64,000 nt of DNA, from positions 248,001 to 312,000 of the forward strand of contig NZ_PPSW01000006.1 of the NCBI RefSeq assembly GCF_005876835.1, in the 5' to 3' direction. This document shows positions 54,869 through 63,673 of the stretch, one piece after another (the first letter of the stretch is position 1; every line of letters begins with the position of its first letter). The notes under the pieces are model-generated. The model was not told where the DNA came from and made no database searches. It saw nothing but the letters and a program-made list of their open reading frames with translations. This stretch comes from Pseudoalteromonas phenolica. Its GTDB lineage: Bacteria > Pseudomonadota > Gammaproteobacteria > Enterobacterales > Alteromonadaceae. Made by a program: the position numbers and the translations under genes.

Positions 54869-56053
54869 TTACAAAAATGCAGGTAAAACCGTGTTTAAAG
54901 CGGCATCGAGTATTCTATCTTCTCTGTCGTGGCCCTTTATCACAACAACCAAATCAAGATCTTTGACTGAAATAACGTATTGGCCACCACCGCCCCATGC
55001 AAAGTTAGCTTTAAATTGTTTATCATCTATCGCGATATCCGTCTGATAAATAAAGTAGCCATACATAAAGGTTTCGGGGATCCATGTATCAAGCGGGTCA
55101 ACAATGGCTGAAGTTGCTTTATCTAAATAAGCTTTAGAAACAAGTTGCTTACCTTGCCACTGGCCACCATTGAGTAATAAACTCCCCCACTTTAACATAT
55201 CTCGTGATGTGAACTTGGCACCATATCCGCCAGTGGGTAAGCCACTGATTGACTTTCTCCATTGATAATTTTTAATGCCTAACTTATCAAGCAACTCGGT
55301 TTTAATAAATTGCTCTGCACCATCAGGCACAACAGCATCAATGACTTGCATTACCAGCACATCATTTAAATTACCATATGCATAGGCTTGTGCCTCATCT
55401 GTAATGGCTTGAGAATTTTCAAAAATCGCTTGTATATGTTTTTTGCCTTTCAGATTATCAGGCTGTTTTTCAATCTCTTTAATCGTTTCTTGATCTATTT
55501 TAATCCCACCTCGCATTGTCATCGCTTTATGAAGCGTTATTTTTTCAACTCCAGAAACAAATTTACTCGAATCTAAGCCACCGAAAAAGCTAACTAATGG
55601 CTTATGTAAATCGTCTAATGTTAAATACCCCTTTTGAATTGCGATACCAACTATAAGGCTGGTGAGCGACTTTGTAGCCGAAGCTTGCCCTGATGGTAAA
55701 TCTATTCTTGAACGACGGTAATAAGATTCATAAATCAATCTATCTTTATGGCTGATTAACAAACTGTCATACAAGCCATACTTTCCTGACTGAATGTCTT
55801 TTGATAATTGAAGGATTGCACTTTTGTTCTTCGTAACTTTAGATAGATCACCTACTTCTAACCCATCCGACCTTTCTTCGGGACGAGTATTAATATAAGC
55901 ACTTTCTAGGTATGGTAAATCCCAAAATGACATGGTTTGCTCGGCTTTACTTGCGAGCGGAATGTTCTTATTAAGTTCATCAGAAAGTGCATTACTCGAT
56001 AAAATGCTCATAGATACAAATAGTGTAATGCTTAATGTAGATTTAAGACTCAT
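54869..56053 (-). CDS. Class C beta-lactamase-like serine hydrolase
   Basis: A 394-residue exported protein (signal peptide ending SSNALS). The catalytic S-x-x-K is in QASATKSLTSLIVG and the Y-x-N in AYAYGNLNDV; the third KTG-type motif is replaced by WGGGGQY near residue 353. It belongs to the large beta-lactamase/esterase/transpeptidase-like (PF00144) family, of which most are not antibiotic-degrading. It is transcribed divergently from the CadC-type regulator at 56253, which may control it. Confidence 0.85.
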   Translation of the reverse strand: MSLKSTLSITLFVSMSILSSNALSDELNKNIPLASKAEQTMSFWDLPYLESAYINTRPEERSDGLEVGDLSKVTKNKSAILQLSKDIQSGKYGLYDSLLISHKDRLIYESYYRRSRIDLPSGQASATKSLTSLIVGIAIQKGYLTLDDLHKPLVSFFGGLDSSKFVSGVEKITLHKAMTMRGGIKIDQETIKEIEKQPDNLKGKKHIQAIFENSQAITDEAQAYAYGNLNDVLVMQVIDAVVPDGAEQFIKTELLDKLGIKNYQWRKSISGLPTGGYGAKFTSRDMLKWGSLLLNGGQWQGKQLVSKAYLDKATSAIVDPLDTWIPETFMYGYFIYQTDIAIDDKQFKANFAWGGGGQYVISVKDLDLVVVIKGHDREDRILDAALNTVLPAFL

Positions 56054-56252
56054 ACAGCCTCCTTTTAGTCAGTTGTACAACAAAGCTACTAAAAACATTT
56101 AAAAACACATGAACTGACAATGATTTTCTACTGACGTTTACCTGATAATTTTTAAAAGTATGTATATCAGTCGGTTAGCGAATTGCGTTTTGAAAGGCCC
56201 AAAGGTACTCTATTCATAAATAACTTAATTCTAATTGGCACTTCGAGCTGGC

Positions 56253-58367
56253 ATGGCAGAGCAATATAAAATTGGCGAGTTTCTTATAGACCTTTCGCGC
56301 AATCAAATTACACAAGACACTAAACCACAAATCATTCCGCCAAAAGCCCTAGCCGTACTCACTTACTTAGCCAAACATCAAGGCAAAGTGATTAGTCAGG
56401 ACGAGTTATTAGATAACGTTTGGAAAGGCACTGTTGTCTCACCTAACACACTACAACGCAGTATCGCCCAGCTCAGAAAAGCTTTAGGTGATGATGGTAA
56501 AGAGCAAACCTATATTAAAACCCATGCAAAACAAGGTTACAGCTTAGAGCAAAACGTACATTGGCTCACCAAAGAAGAACAAACAGTACACTTCCAAAAG
56601 CAAGATCCTGAAGACGTACTTATAGGCCGTGATAAAAAAATAGCTCAAAGCGATAGCTCTGCAAAAAGTTCTAATAAGCAGCTGTTAAACAAACCATTTT
56701 TCTTGTTTGCATTCATATTATTGAGCCTTGTACTGATAAGTAGTTATTACTTCGCAGCACAACCATCAAAACCCTTTTCCATAGGACAAATACGAGCCCT
56801 AACCGCAACAGACGGCAAAGAATTAGCCAGCATTTATTCACCAGATGGTAAGTACATTATTTTTCATCGCTACTCAGAAGAAGAATGTATTAACGATATT
56901 TGGGCGAAAAACCTAGAAACACAGCAAGAATATAAACTCACCAAAAATATGGATATTTATGGACAACAACGCTTCTCAAAAGACGGGAAGAAAATTATTG
57001 TCATCCGAACCGTTGACTGTGCTGAACCTGTTATGCAGAAAAAATGCTATCAACTTATGAGTCTAGATTTCGAAAAAGCCTTAAACGCACCGCAGGAAAT
57101 GGATTTAATCCTAGAGTGCAAAAACTCCGAGATTAGACGACCCTACTGGATGAACAATGGCAATATTGCGCTTATGCAAAGACACACTGAGCGTTGGCAA
57201 CTGGTGAGTTTTGAAAGTAATCAGACTCAAACCAATGTGATCCATGATGGCTTTGTTTACCACTACGATTACTCACCAACCAATGATTTACTTGCAGTCA
57301 CGAGTATTAAGGAAGATAGCAGGTACTATATAGATATCATTAGGCCCGACGGCGAGCTGATTTCTAGCCATCCAATTCTTTTACCTCAAGAAATTGCAGG
57401 ATATCGTTTTATTCGCCCTAACTTTTCACCAATTGAGAATACATTAATTTTTAGTACAGGAAGACAACTGTTTTCAATGACATTTGATGGCGAAATACAG
57501 AATATTAGTATTCCTGTTGACAAGCCTTTCTCAAGTCCAATGTTTCACCCTGATGGTGATAGAGGATTAGTTATAAAAGGAGTATATGATACCGATATCA
57601 TATCAGTCGATTTAAACGAAAGCTCATCCAGTGTTATTTCAAGGTCAAATACAGCTGAAAATAATGCAGTCTATCAACCAAACGGCAGTTATATTGCCTT
57701 TGAATCAGCACGCTCAGGTGAGGCACAAGTTTGGGTAACAAATCAAAGTACGACTACGCAACTGAGTCAGTTACCAACAGACAGCTATGTCACTGGTATA
57801 AAATGGTCGGGCGATGGTAAAAATATATTAATGAACGCAAATAGCACGTTATTTAATATTTCTTTAGATAAAGTACAAACACCAATTAAGACAAGCTTAC
57901 CCATACTTGCATTATTACACTGGGATGATAATAAAAACTCGGCATTGGTATTTGCACAGTTCAATGGAGTGAAAAAACTGGCTCAAGTAGATTTAATTTC
58001 AGGCGAAGTGCAAAAGCTAACAGACAAGCGTGTCAACTGGGCAAAGAAATCGGATACCGGTGCGATTGTACTCACCGATCATATGGATAGATTCTGGATT
58101 TCTAGCGCGATAGAGTATCAACCTATTACCGCACTTAATATGCAAGGCGGTGATAATAAGCGCTTCTTTATTCGTGATAACCAGATTTACGGTATAAACA
58201 ACCAAAATCAAGTTTGGCGTTATGACATACAAAATAAACACTTTGAGACTATTACGACACTTACAAAGAACACCGAAAATATTACAGATATAAAGAACAA
58301 CAAACTGTTAGTGACAAAAAGGCAAATTGCCAACAAAGAAGTGGTAGAGCTACTACTAGATAAATAA
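56253..58367 (+). CDS. CadC/ToxR-type membrane regulator with beta-propeller sensor
   Basis: A 704-residue protein. Residues 1-105 are an OmpR-type winged helix (IGEFLIDLSRNQITQ, VWKGTVVSPNTLQRSIAQLR, YIKTHAKQGYSL). A membrane helix lies at about residues 148-170 (PFFLFAFILLSLVLISSYYFA by position 56696-56760). The periplasmic part has WD40/TolB-type propeller repeats (ASIYSPDGKYIIFH, RFSKDGKKIIVI). It should bind DNA while sensing a periplasmic signal. I chose ATG 56253 over the in-frame TTG at 56235. The divergent serine hydrolase is a candidate target. Confidence 0.9.
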   Translation: MAEQYKIGEFLIDLSRNQITQDTKPQIIPPKALAVLTYLAKHQGKVISQDELLDNVWKGTVVSPNTLQRSIAQLRKALGDDGKEQTYIKTHAKQGYSLEQNVHWLTKEEQTVHFQKQDPEDVLIGRDKKIAQSDSSAKSSNKQLLNKPFFLFAFILLSLVLISSYYFAAQPSKPFSIGQIRALTATDGKELASIYSPDGKYIIFHRYSEEECINDIWAKNLETQQEYKLTKNMDIYGQQRFSKDGKKIIVIRTVDCAEPVMQKKCYQLMSLDFEKALNAPQEMDLILECKNSEIRRPYWMNNGNIALMQRHTERWQLVSFESNQTQTNVIHDGFVYHYDYSPTNDLLAVTSIKEDSRYYIDIIRPDGELISSHPILLPQEIAGYRFIRPNFSPIENTLIFSTGRQLFSMTFDGEIQNISIPVDKPFSSPMFHPDGDRGLVIKGVYDTDIISVDLNESSSSVISRSNTAENNAVYQPNGSYIAFESARSGEAQVWVTNQSTTTQLSQLPTDSYVTGIKWSGDGKNILMNANSTLFNISLDKVQTPIKTSLPILALLHWDDNKNSALVFAQFNGVKKLAQVDLISGEVQKLTDKRVNWAKKSDTGAIVLTDHMDRFWISSAIEYQPITALNMQGGDNKRFFIRDNQIYGINNQNQVWRYDIQNKHFETITTLTKNTENITDIKNNKLLVTKRQIANKEVVELLLDK

Positions 58368-58410
58368 GTACCTAAAACTAAAGTGCTTAAGATACTTATT
58401 TAAAATCGGA

Positions 58411-58701
58411 TTAATCTTGGAGAAGAAATGCCAATGGCTGTGCAGCCATGGTTGGTAAAATTTCTGTAATTTCATAATGCGCAAGTGCTTCAATAAAAAA
58501 TGGGTCTTGCGCAATTACCTTGTCTAACTGCTTTCTATCTTTAATTGTAGAAATGATCACACCACCCGTTCTTGGGTTCTTACGGCCTGACAAAATAAAG
58601 TTACCATTGCCATAATGCTTCTCTAGAAACGTTTTATGTTCTGGAATGTATTTATCAATGACGCTAAGCGGTGCACAGTAACTCAAAGACACAATAAACA
58701 T
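58411..58701 (-). CDS. YciI-like protein
   Basis: A 96-residue protein of the YciI/DUF1330-like dimeric alpha-beta barrel class (MFIVSLSYCAPLSVIDKYIPEH; SGRKNPRTGGVIIS; PFFIEALAHYEI). The conserved His and Asp residues of YciI are recognisable (HKTFLEKHY; DPFF). Its activity is unknown, although some relatives act as hydrolases. It follows arfA on the same strand but after a terminator. Confidence 0.8.
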   Translation of the reverse strand: MFIVSLSYCAPLSVIDKYIPEHKTFLEKHYGNGNFILSGRKNPRTGGVIISTIKDRKQLDKVIAQDPFFIEALAHYEITEILPTMAAQPLAFLLQD

Positions 58702-58728
58702 AGAAAATCCTTATCTATAGAACAAAAA

Positions 58729-58763
58729 CCTTATCTTAAAACTTAGGCTGCCTTAAGATAAGG
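58729..58763 (-). terminator. Hairpin over the arfA 3' end, with the stop codon in its loop
   Basis: CCTTATCTTAA (58729-58739) and TTAAGATAAGG (58753-58763) form a perfect 11-bp stem with a 13-base loop holding the arfA TAA. On the minus strand TTTTT follows. This is an intrinsic terminator and also a plausible RNase III substrate, a known means of making arfA mRNA lack a stop codon. Confidence 0.8.
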
Positions 58764-58928
58764 CTCTCGGCCTTTATGTTTATTGCTACGTTGATAACTG
58801 CCCTTACCTTTTTTAGGCTTTTCGACTTTACTCTTAAACAACACGCTCGTGACAAGCGCCTTAATCGCATTATCTTTTATCTCACCACGATGATGGTCGT
58901 GTTGATATTTTTTATTTTTACTCATCAA
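58743..58928 (-). CDS. arfA: Alternative ribosome-rescue factor ArfA
   Basis: A 61-residue basic protein. GEIKDNAIKALVTSVLFKSKVE followed by KPKKGKGSYQRS, with residues given here in two parts, is the diagnostic ArfA core. It recruits RF2 to ribosomes stalled without a stop codon, backing up tmRNA. It lacks the hydrophobic C-terminal extension of E. coli ArfA. The hairpin covering its last codons suggests that most transcripts are cut or ended there, so that tmRNA tagging normally limits the protein. An alternative start at the second Met is possible. Confidence 0.93.
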   Translation of the reverse strand: MMSKNKKYQHDHHRGEIKDNAIKALVTSVLFKSKVEKPKKGKGSYQRSNKHKGREPYLKAA

Positions 58929-59008
58929 TTCCTCTTTTAAAAATGAGTTAATCTCGAATTGGCTATCGTATATAAAAAACCTATAAAAACAATCAATATT
59001 TAATCAAT

Positions 59009-59374
59009 TTAAAGTTTTTTATTTGGTGCGCCACCATGAAAGTTTATGTACAGCTGCTGTAAATTTTTAGGGACCAATGGCCAGCCAAAATCAATGGCTT
59101 CAGCAGTACAAGAAAAGAACAAGTGCTCAACATAATAGACATCAATATATTCAGCTTCGATATTTGAAGCCGACTCAAATTTTTTACTCATGTAATTTAA
59201 ATAAGATATAGCTTTATCGATATCGCCTAAATTGAAGGCTTGGTTGGTCAACTCAGAAAAAGTTTCGAACCTAAAAGTATAAGCCCACTTTTCATGCTGT
59301 TCCATTAACGGAACAGCTTCAGGGAAGTGTTGAGTAATATCTTTTAAAAAGCGTCTAATTACGATTTTTGACAT
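59009..59374 (-). CDS. Small helical protein of unknown function, possibly immunity-like
   Basis: A 121-residue cytoplasmic protein without a signal or membrane helix. It has a helical, TPR-like segment (FNLGDIDKAISYLNYMSKKF) and an acidic and aromatic C-terminal half. I recall similar DUF7674-type proteins near polymorphic toxins, but this link is weak. Its start overlaps the end of a truncated upstream ORF by 16 bases. No clear function. Confidence 0.5.
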   Translation of the reverse strand: MSKIVIRRFLKDITQHFPEAVPLMEQHEKWAYTFRFETFSELTNQAFNLGDIDKAISYLNYMSKKFESASNIEAEYIDVYYVEHLFFSCTAEAIDFGWPLVPKNLQQLYINFHGGAPNKKL

Positions 59375-59523
59375 AAGAGTTTTGCGTCATTTAATTTGTT
59401 GAGACGAATTTCAACATGCGAAAGCCTTCTTTCAATTGCGTCTTTGTGGTTGAGAAGTTCACCTTCAGTCGTACGGATCTTTTTTATTTCGCTAAGTCTA
59501 GGGTATGAGTCTAAATCTAATAG
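59359..59523 (-). pseudogene. Truncated ORF remnant upstream of the 59374 gene
   Basis: The frame is open for about 55 codons between two stops and contains no ATG, GTG or TTG near its beginning. It reads through SEIKKIRTTEGELLNH and IERRLSHVEIRLNKLND, coiled-coil-like. It ends in a TAA that overlaps the start of the next gene, the arrangement of an ORF coupled to the following one. It looks like the 3' end of a gene whose front has been lost. Confidence 0.4.
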
Positions 59524-59803
59524 TTATATAGAATGTTATCTTTAATTAATGTACCTAATAATGAATTTTTAGAAAAGTTTTTTTTCCAAAACACACAAAA
59601 ACAAAAAGCGCTAACTTTCTGCTTTTATTCATATTCTTTTAAGTACACTCGAACGTTAAGCACACTCTAAGTGTGTTCTCTGCTCTAAAAAATGAAGTCA
59701 ATAAAACTCATACTTTTCTGATTGCAATTTAGGTGCTACAATAAAATTGTATATTTTATACGATCTTATTTATGATACGTTTTTTATTCTTTAAGGTATT
59801 ACG
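59524..59803. other. Non-coding stretch ahead of the DapA-family gene
   Basis: Strongly A/T-rich. It holds a -10-like TACAAT at 59737-59742 and a palindrome at 59749-59761. Apart from the ORF remnant adjoining it, I see no gene. Confidence 0.5.
59749..59761. promoter_or_regulatory. GntR-like operator palindrome
   Basis: GTATATTTTATAC (GTATA-N3-TATAC) is a perfect palindrome just downstream of a TACAAT -10-like element and 43 bases before the aldolase ATG. GntR/FadR-type repressors bind such GTATA/TATAC dyads, and a site over the transcription start would repress. No GntR gene is in the window. Confidence 0.35.
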
Positions 59804-60772
59804 ATGGAAACAAACAGTACAGATTGGCGTTATACGGTTATGCCAGCCGTTTTTACATGGCTAAAAGAGTCTGAGTCTGGCGCTTTAGAAATAGATCTAG
59901 CAGCAACACAAAAGTATGCTGCAGATATTTTAAGAGCTGAAGGTAAAGCAGGAACCAGAATGGGCGGTTTAGTTGGCTCTGGCACACTTGGCGAAAATAG
60001 CTATTTAACGAATGAACAACGCTTATCTTTACTTGCTTCTCTTTCAGAAGTAGCCAAAGAATTTAATGTACCTTTAATTAGTGGTGCTGCGGCAGAAACA
60101 AAAGAAGAATTAGCCGAAATCGTAAAAGAGCTCTCAAAAGTGGGCGTTGATACAGTCATGGTTATGCCGCCAAAAACCGAAGCTACACCATCAGATGATG
60201 AAATGTATGACTATTACGCGTTATCAGCATCTGCTGCTAAAGAAGCTGGCGTTACGATCATGCCATATAATAATCCAGATGCTGCTGGCTATCATGCTCT
60301 ATCAACTTCATTATTAATGAGACTTGCAGCTTTACCGGAGGTTACAGCGCTTAAAATCTCAACCACTGATGTATCAGTCATTGAAACACTCATGCTAGAA
60401 AACAAAGAATTAAAAGTACTAGCAGGTGTCGATACTGTTACCGTACATGCAGGTCTGGCAGGCGCATGCGGTGGTATTACTGGTGTCGGTTGTATCTTCC
60501 CTAAAGCAAGCGTTACGATGCAAGAGTATGTAAATAATGGGCAATGGGCAGAAGCGAACAAAATTTCTCAAGCAATGAACTCAATCTCATACCTTGACGC
60601 CCAACCATTACTTTTAGAGTACTTAAAGTTTGCTTTTGGTGTTCACCATAACGATGCGGAAGGTGGTTTACGCACACTTGGAAAGAAACTGACTCAAGAA
60701 CAAATTGAAGATGTTAGAGCAAGATACTTGCAGGCTAAAGAAAGACTTGAATTGCTAGGTTTAGCTGAATAA
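59804..60772 (+). CDS. Dihydrodipicolinate synthase-family aldolase
   Basis: A 322-residue TIM-barrel protein of the DapA/NanA/KDG aldolase family. The Schiff-base lysine is in VTALKISTTD, the catalytic Tyr in IMPYNNPDAAG and the GxxGE motif is VGSGTLGENSYLT. True DapA enzymes are shorter (about 290) and have different flanking motifs, so this is more likely a catabolic lyase, for example for a keto-sugar acid or a hydroxyproline derivative. It is monocistronic, with a possible repressor operator upstream and an intrinsic terminator. Confidence 0.85.
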   Translation: METNSTDWRYTVMPAVFTWLKESESGALEIDLAATQKYAADILRAEGKAGTRMGGLVGSGTLGENSYLTNEQRLSLLASLSEVAKEFNVPLISGAAAETKEELAEIVKELSKVGVDTVMVMPPKTEATPSDDEMYDYYALSASAAKEAGVTIMPYNNPDAAGYHALSTSLLMRLAALPEVTALKISTTDVSVIETLMLENKELKVLAGVDTVTVHAGLAGACGGITGVGCIFPKASVTMQEYVNNGQWAEANKISQAMNSISYLDAQPLLLEYLKFAFGVHHNDAEGGLRTLGKKLTQEQIEDVRARYLQAKERLELLGLAE

Positions 60773-60784
60773 AGCGCATAGAGT

Positions 60785-60819
60785 TATATAAAAAGCTCTA
60801 TTTTGGAGCTTTTTATATA
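60785..60819. terminator. Rho-independent terminator
   Basis: TATATAAAAAGCTC and GAGCTTTTTATATA form a perfect 14-bp stem with a 7-base loop, 12 bases after the aldolase stop, between convergent genes. Confidence 0.92.
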
Positions 60820-60864
60820 GTATAAGGATACCTCAAGGTAACCACATTTTTATATCAATCATAG

Positions 60865-61224
60865 TTATACATGAAGCTGAAATAACTCATGCACAATACC
60901 TGATGGATCTTTAAAAGCAGAATATCTTCCCCAACGATTTTCATTCGGCGAGTCATGAACAAATTGAACACCAAAAGACTTCATCACTTTAATTCGACTG
61001 TCTAAGTCATCAACAGTAAATAATAAAGTAGAATTTGCATTATAGCCATGTGCGTATTCAGTCGCTTTATTTGTGCCTTCAAACATAATGATTTCATGAG
61101 CCCCTGATTTCAATTTAATACAGTCATCGTATTGCTCTAGTAATTTAAGCCCTAAGATCTCAGTGTAAAAATGAAGTGACTCCGCAATATTCTTAACAAC
61201 TAAAAGTGTTAAAGGACTGTTCAT
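60865..61224 (-). CDS. VOC-family (glyoxalase/bleomycin resistance-like) protein
   Basis: A 119-residue vicinal-oxygen-chelate fold. LLVVKNIAESLHFYTEILGLKLL starts the first beta-alpha-beta module, abridged by position 61155-61210, and RYSAFKDPSGIVHELFQL closes the second, with the terminal HEL metal-ligand type motif. The substrate is unknown. It is monocistronic. Confidence 0.85.
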   Translation of the reverse strand: MNSPLTLLVVKNIAESLHFYTEILGLKLLEQYDDCIKLKSGAHEIIMFEGTNKATEYAHGYNANSTLLFTVDDLDSRIKVMKSFGVQFVHDSPNENRWGRYSAFKDPSGIVHELFQLHV

Positions 61225-61368
61225 AGCTCACCTTACGTTTGATTAAAAAATAAACAGTAATTTTAATGCTTTGTTTTACTCAGAATTGAGGTTTATGTGC
61301 GAAAAAATACATAAAGACTCATAATAACCACCTAGTAATGAAACCCTAGGGTAAACGAATCAAGTTTT

Positions 61369-61680
61369 TCAGAATATATATTTAGTTATCAAACCCAAAA
61401 CACTCAAGGATAAGCCACTTATTAGTAAGAAGTTTAGTGTGCTAGATTTTAATAATATAGGTTTCGGTACTTCTGATAGGGCAGACTTCAAAGGCAAAGA
61501 AAAGAGCTTAGGGTTCAACCCTGCGCTAAATATTGTAATCGCAGCGCCCATTGCTAAAGCTAAGTCACTTGTTGAGCTATTACTAATAAAAAAACCTATA
61601 AAACCTGCATAAAAGAAAATAAAGCTGATACAACAACACAAAATTAAAACTAGCTTTTCCTTAAATAGTAAGTTCCCCAC
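61369..61680 (-). CDS. Small membrane protein, function unknown
   Basis: A 103-residue protein with three predicted membrane helices: residues 10-32 (VLILCCCISFIFFYAGFIGF), about 38-56 and about 80-101 (LNFLLISGLSLSVLGLI). It matches no family I recognise. It lies 23 bases downstream of an ExbD-like gene on the same strand, which suggests one operon with 61704 and perhaps 62206. Confidence 0.5.
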   Translation of the reverse strand: MGNLLFKEKLVLILCCCISFIFFYAGFIGFFISNSSTSDLALAMGAAITIFSAGLNPKLFSLPLKSALSEVPKPILLKSSTLNFLLISGLSLSVLGLITKYIF

Positions 61681-61703
61681 TCTACTCTCCTTAATAAAAA
61701 ATT

Positions 61704-62117
61704 TTATAAACTAGTAACAGCCAGATGATAAATGCCAAACTTATTGAATAAATTTGAAATCTGCATCACATATTTCATTTCAACACTATCGCTTATAAAC
61801 ATCCATGCCCTATCAGTTGGGTACTCCGCCAATCGATTATCAATATACTTTTCAATACGAGACATATCGCTTAGATGAAAACGTACTTTCTCACCTTTAA
61901 AATTGATAAACCCATCAGATGCTAGCTCTACTTTAAAAGCAGTTGTATGTCTCTTACCCCAATAGGCTATTGGTTCAAATTGACCCACTTTGAGGTTGAT
62001 CGCTGTTTCGGGTGTTTTTGGTTGTATAATCAGCAAAGAAAAAATCAACACCAAGGCTAAATCTACAAACCCAAAATTTGTTAAGCTTTCAGTATCTTTA
62101 TTCATTAAGGCCACCAT
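61704..62117 (-). CDS. ExbD/TolR-like protein (divergent)
   Basis: A 137-residue protein: one N-terminal membrane helix at about residues 16-34 (FVDLALVLIFSLLI), with an Asp at its head as in ExbD/TolR, and a periplasmic domain ending MKYVMQISNLFNKFGIYHLAV, the C-terminal ExbD pattern. In ExbD the helix Asp is part of the proton path. No ExbB/TolQ partner is encoded nearby, so it may be a relict or partner with a distant gene. The start may be the ATG at 62105. Confidence 0.5.
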   Translation of the reverse strand: MVALMNKDTESLTNFGFVDLALVLIFSLLIIQPKTPETAINLKVGQFEPIAYWGKRHTTAFKVELASDGFINFKGEKVRFHLSDMSRIEKYIDNRLAEYPTDRAWMFISDSVEMKYVMQISNLFNKFGIYHLAVTSL

Positions 62118-62205
62118 GTTCTGTTTTAAAAGAAGCCTAGATTTAAAAGTGCAAAATATTAATAATATTCTGATTTTATTCGTTTAAATAGTAAAACCCT
62201 TAAAT

Positions 62206-62577
62206 TTAACGTTGAAGTTCATCGTTCAAGACATCAATATACTTTTGAGCATCTTCTTTCCACAGAGGCTCAGTTTTAATCAAATTTTGAAATTCAGACA
62301 TAGCTTTATCTTTGTGATCTAACTTAAAGTACAAAGTAGCTCTTAACCAAAGCAGATTTGCATCACACGGTCTTTTAGATATGAACATTTCGCATTTACG
62401 AAGCCCAACATCATAATACCCTTTATCTATTAAAATATTGATTGTTTGCGCTTGACTTGTGCCAGATAAGTTTCGGTAAATTACATTAAAAATGAATTTA
62501 AAGAAACTTGTCGCAATGATAATCAATAAAAGAGCAATAACTATGTCGAGCTTTTCTATGTCAAAAAAAGTATTCAT
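62206..62577 (-). CDS. Membrane-anchored TPR-like protein
   Basis: A 123-residue protein with one N-terminal membrane helix (residues 12-32, IVIALLLIIIATSFFKFIF) and a soluble part with two TPR-like helix pairs (ILIDKGYYDVGLRKCEMFIS; LRATLYFKLDHKDKAMSEF). It lies 88 bases upstream of the ExbD-like gene on the same strand and may be part of the same unit. The function is unknown. Confidence 0.6.
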   Translation of the reverse strand: MNTFFDIEKLDIVIALLLIIIATSFFKFIFNVIYRNLSGTSQAQTINILIDKGYYDVGLRKCEMFISKRPCDANLLWLRATLYFKLDHKDKAMSEFQNLIKTEPLWKEDAQKYIDVLNDELQR

Positions 62578-62791
62578 TTTTCACCCTGTAATCAAATGAG
62601 TTTGAAGCTAAATCTATTAGTAAAAATAATACGTTGTTAAACAATATGTATTGAACCAAATTCTTATTAAGAATTTTATATTATTGTTTAGTTATCGAGA
62701 CTATTGCCAACCTGACAAGATAATCGCTGTATACATTGCTAGGCACTTATGCCTTGTTTAAGATGTTGTTCTCAAATTACAGCAATCCATC
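62578..62791. other. Region before the IS110 remnant
   Basis: About 214 A/T-rich bases with no gene that I can support. It may include the left flank of the decayed insertion element. Confidence 0.4.
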
Positions 62792-63347
62792 ATGAATAAC
62801 ATTCAAACACTTGTTATCGATTTAGCAAAATTTATTCTCCCTTGTTTAAATGAATAATCATGAAAAGGTTATTCTTAGAAAAACTCTATCTCGTAAAAAC
62901 TACTCGCCTTTATTTCAAAACTCAATCCTTACTTCATAGCTATGGAAGCCTGCTCTGGTGATCATTATTGAGCGCGAGAGTTTAAGCTTCAGGGTAACCA
63001 AGTCGCGATTACTGCTGCTAAGTTTATTGAAACTTTTCGTAGCGGCAGAAGTAATGATAATAACGATGCCTAAGCAATTTGTGAAGCCGCTATGAGTCCT
63101 AACATCTGGCATGACCGAGTTACAAAAACGACAAGAAGGCTTACCAAAACAGATTGTTGATATCGCATGGAAAGCACAACTAAGACTCTGCAAACGTTAT
63201 AAAAAGCTCATTAACAAAGGTAAGCATTACAACCTTGTTGTCACCGCCATTGCTCGTGAAATGATTGCGTACATATGGGCAATCGCAAAACAAATTGTAC
63301 TCTCTCCGATAAATACTAAATTAAGATTATCGAGAGTACCGGCTTAA
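62792..63347 (+). pseudogene. IS110/IS1111-family transposase, decayed
   Basis: Pieces of one transposase appear in order in different frames. At 62792 MNNIQTLVIDLAK is the family's N-terminus. At about 62860 HEKVILRKTLSRK follows, at 62942 MEACSGDHY-stop-ARE, then QVAITAAKFIETF, NDNNDA-stop-AICEAAMSPNIW. From 63111 in another frame comes the C-terminal LRLCKRYKKLINKGK...AIAREMIAYIW. In-frame stops are TGA at 62969 and TAA at 63071, and the middle catalytic part is deleted. It cannot transpose by itself. Confidence 0.88.
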
Positions 63348-63673
63348 TATGAACGAATTAGAGTTAATGCATTGGGTCAAGCATCGGGTGTGGCACAACC
63401 ACCGACGGCGTTAGGATGGCAATGCAGCTAACACTGCATTGAACCACGAACATAGACTGAAAACAGGTGCCACGTCGAGTTAAGTAAAGTCTGCTCTGTT
63501 ACTAGAAATAGTAATAATCAACGAATATCACCGGGGCGACGCTTCGCCATGAAAACCGACGACATTACTTGCTTCATCCTATGTATTAACTCGCTCTAAT
63601 TCGAGTTGGAATAATTATGGCTTAAAAAGTTAGGCGAGGATCAGTGCGTTTAACTTGACAGTGGGAGTCATAC
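63348..63673. other. Downstream flank of the IS110 remnant
   Basis: No intact gene. An in-frame run after 63350 (MNELELMHWVKHRVWHNH) is interrupted by stops and looks like the non-coding tail of the element. GTTAGGC at 63630-63636 and GTTTAAC at 63648-63654 fit the core forms of attC (GTTRRRY and RYYYAAC) but do not by themselves make a site. Confidence 0.4.

Noticed and set aside
58362-58401. AAATAAGTA / TACTTATTT inverted repeat after the CadC-type gene
   Set aside because: The stem is short and A/T-only with a 22-base loop; not convincing as a terminator.
63111-63347. Stand-alone 78-residue gene
   Set aside because: It is the C-terminal piece of an IS110-type transposase whose other pieces lie just upstream.
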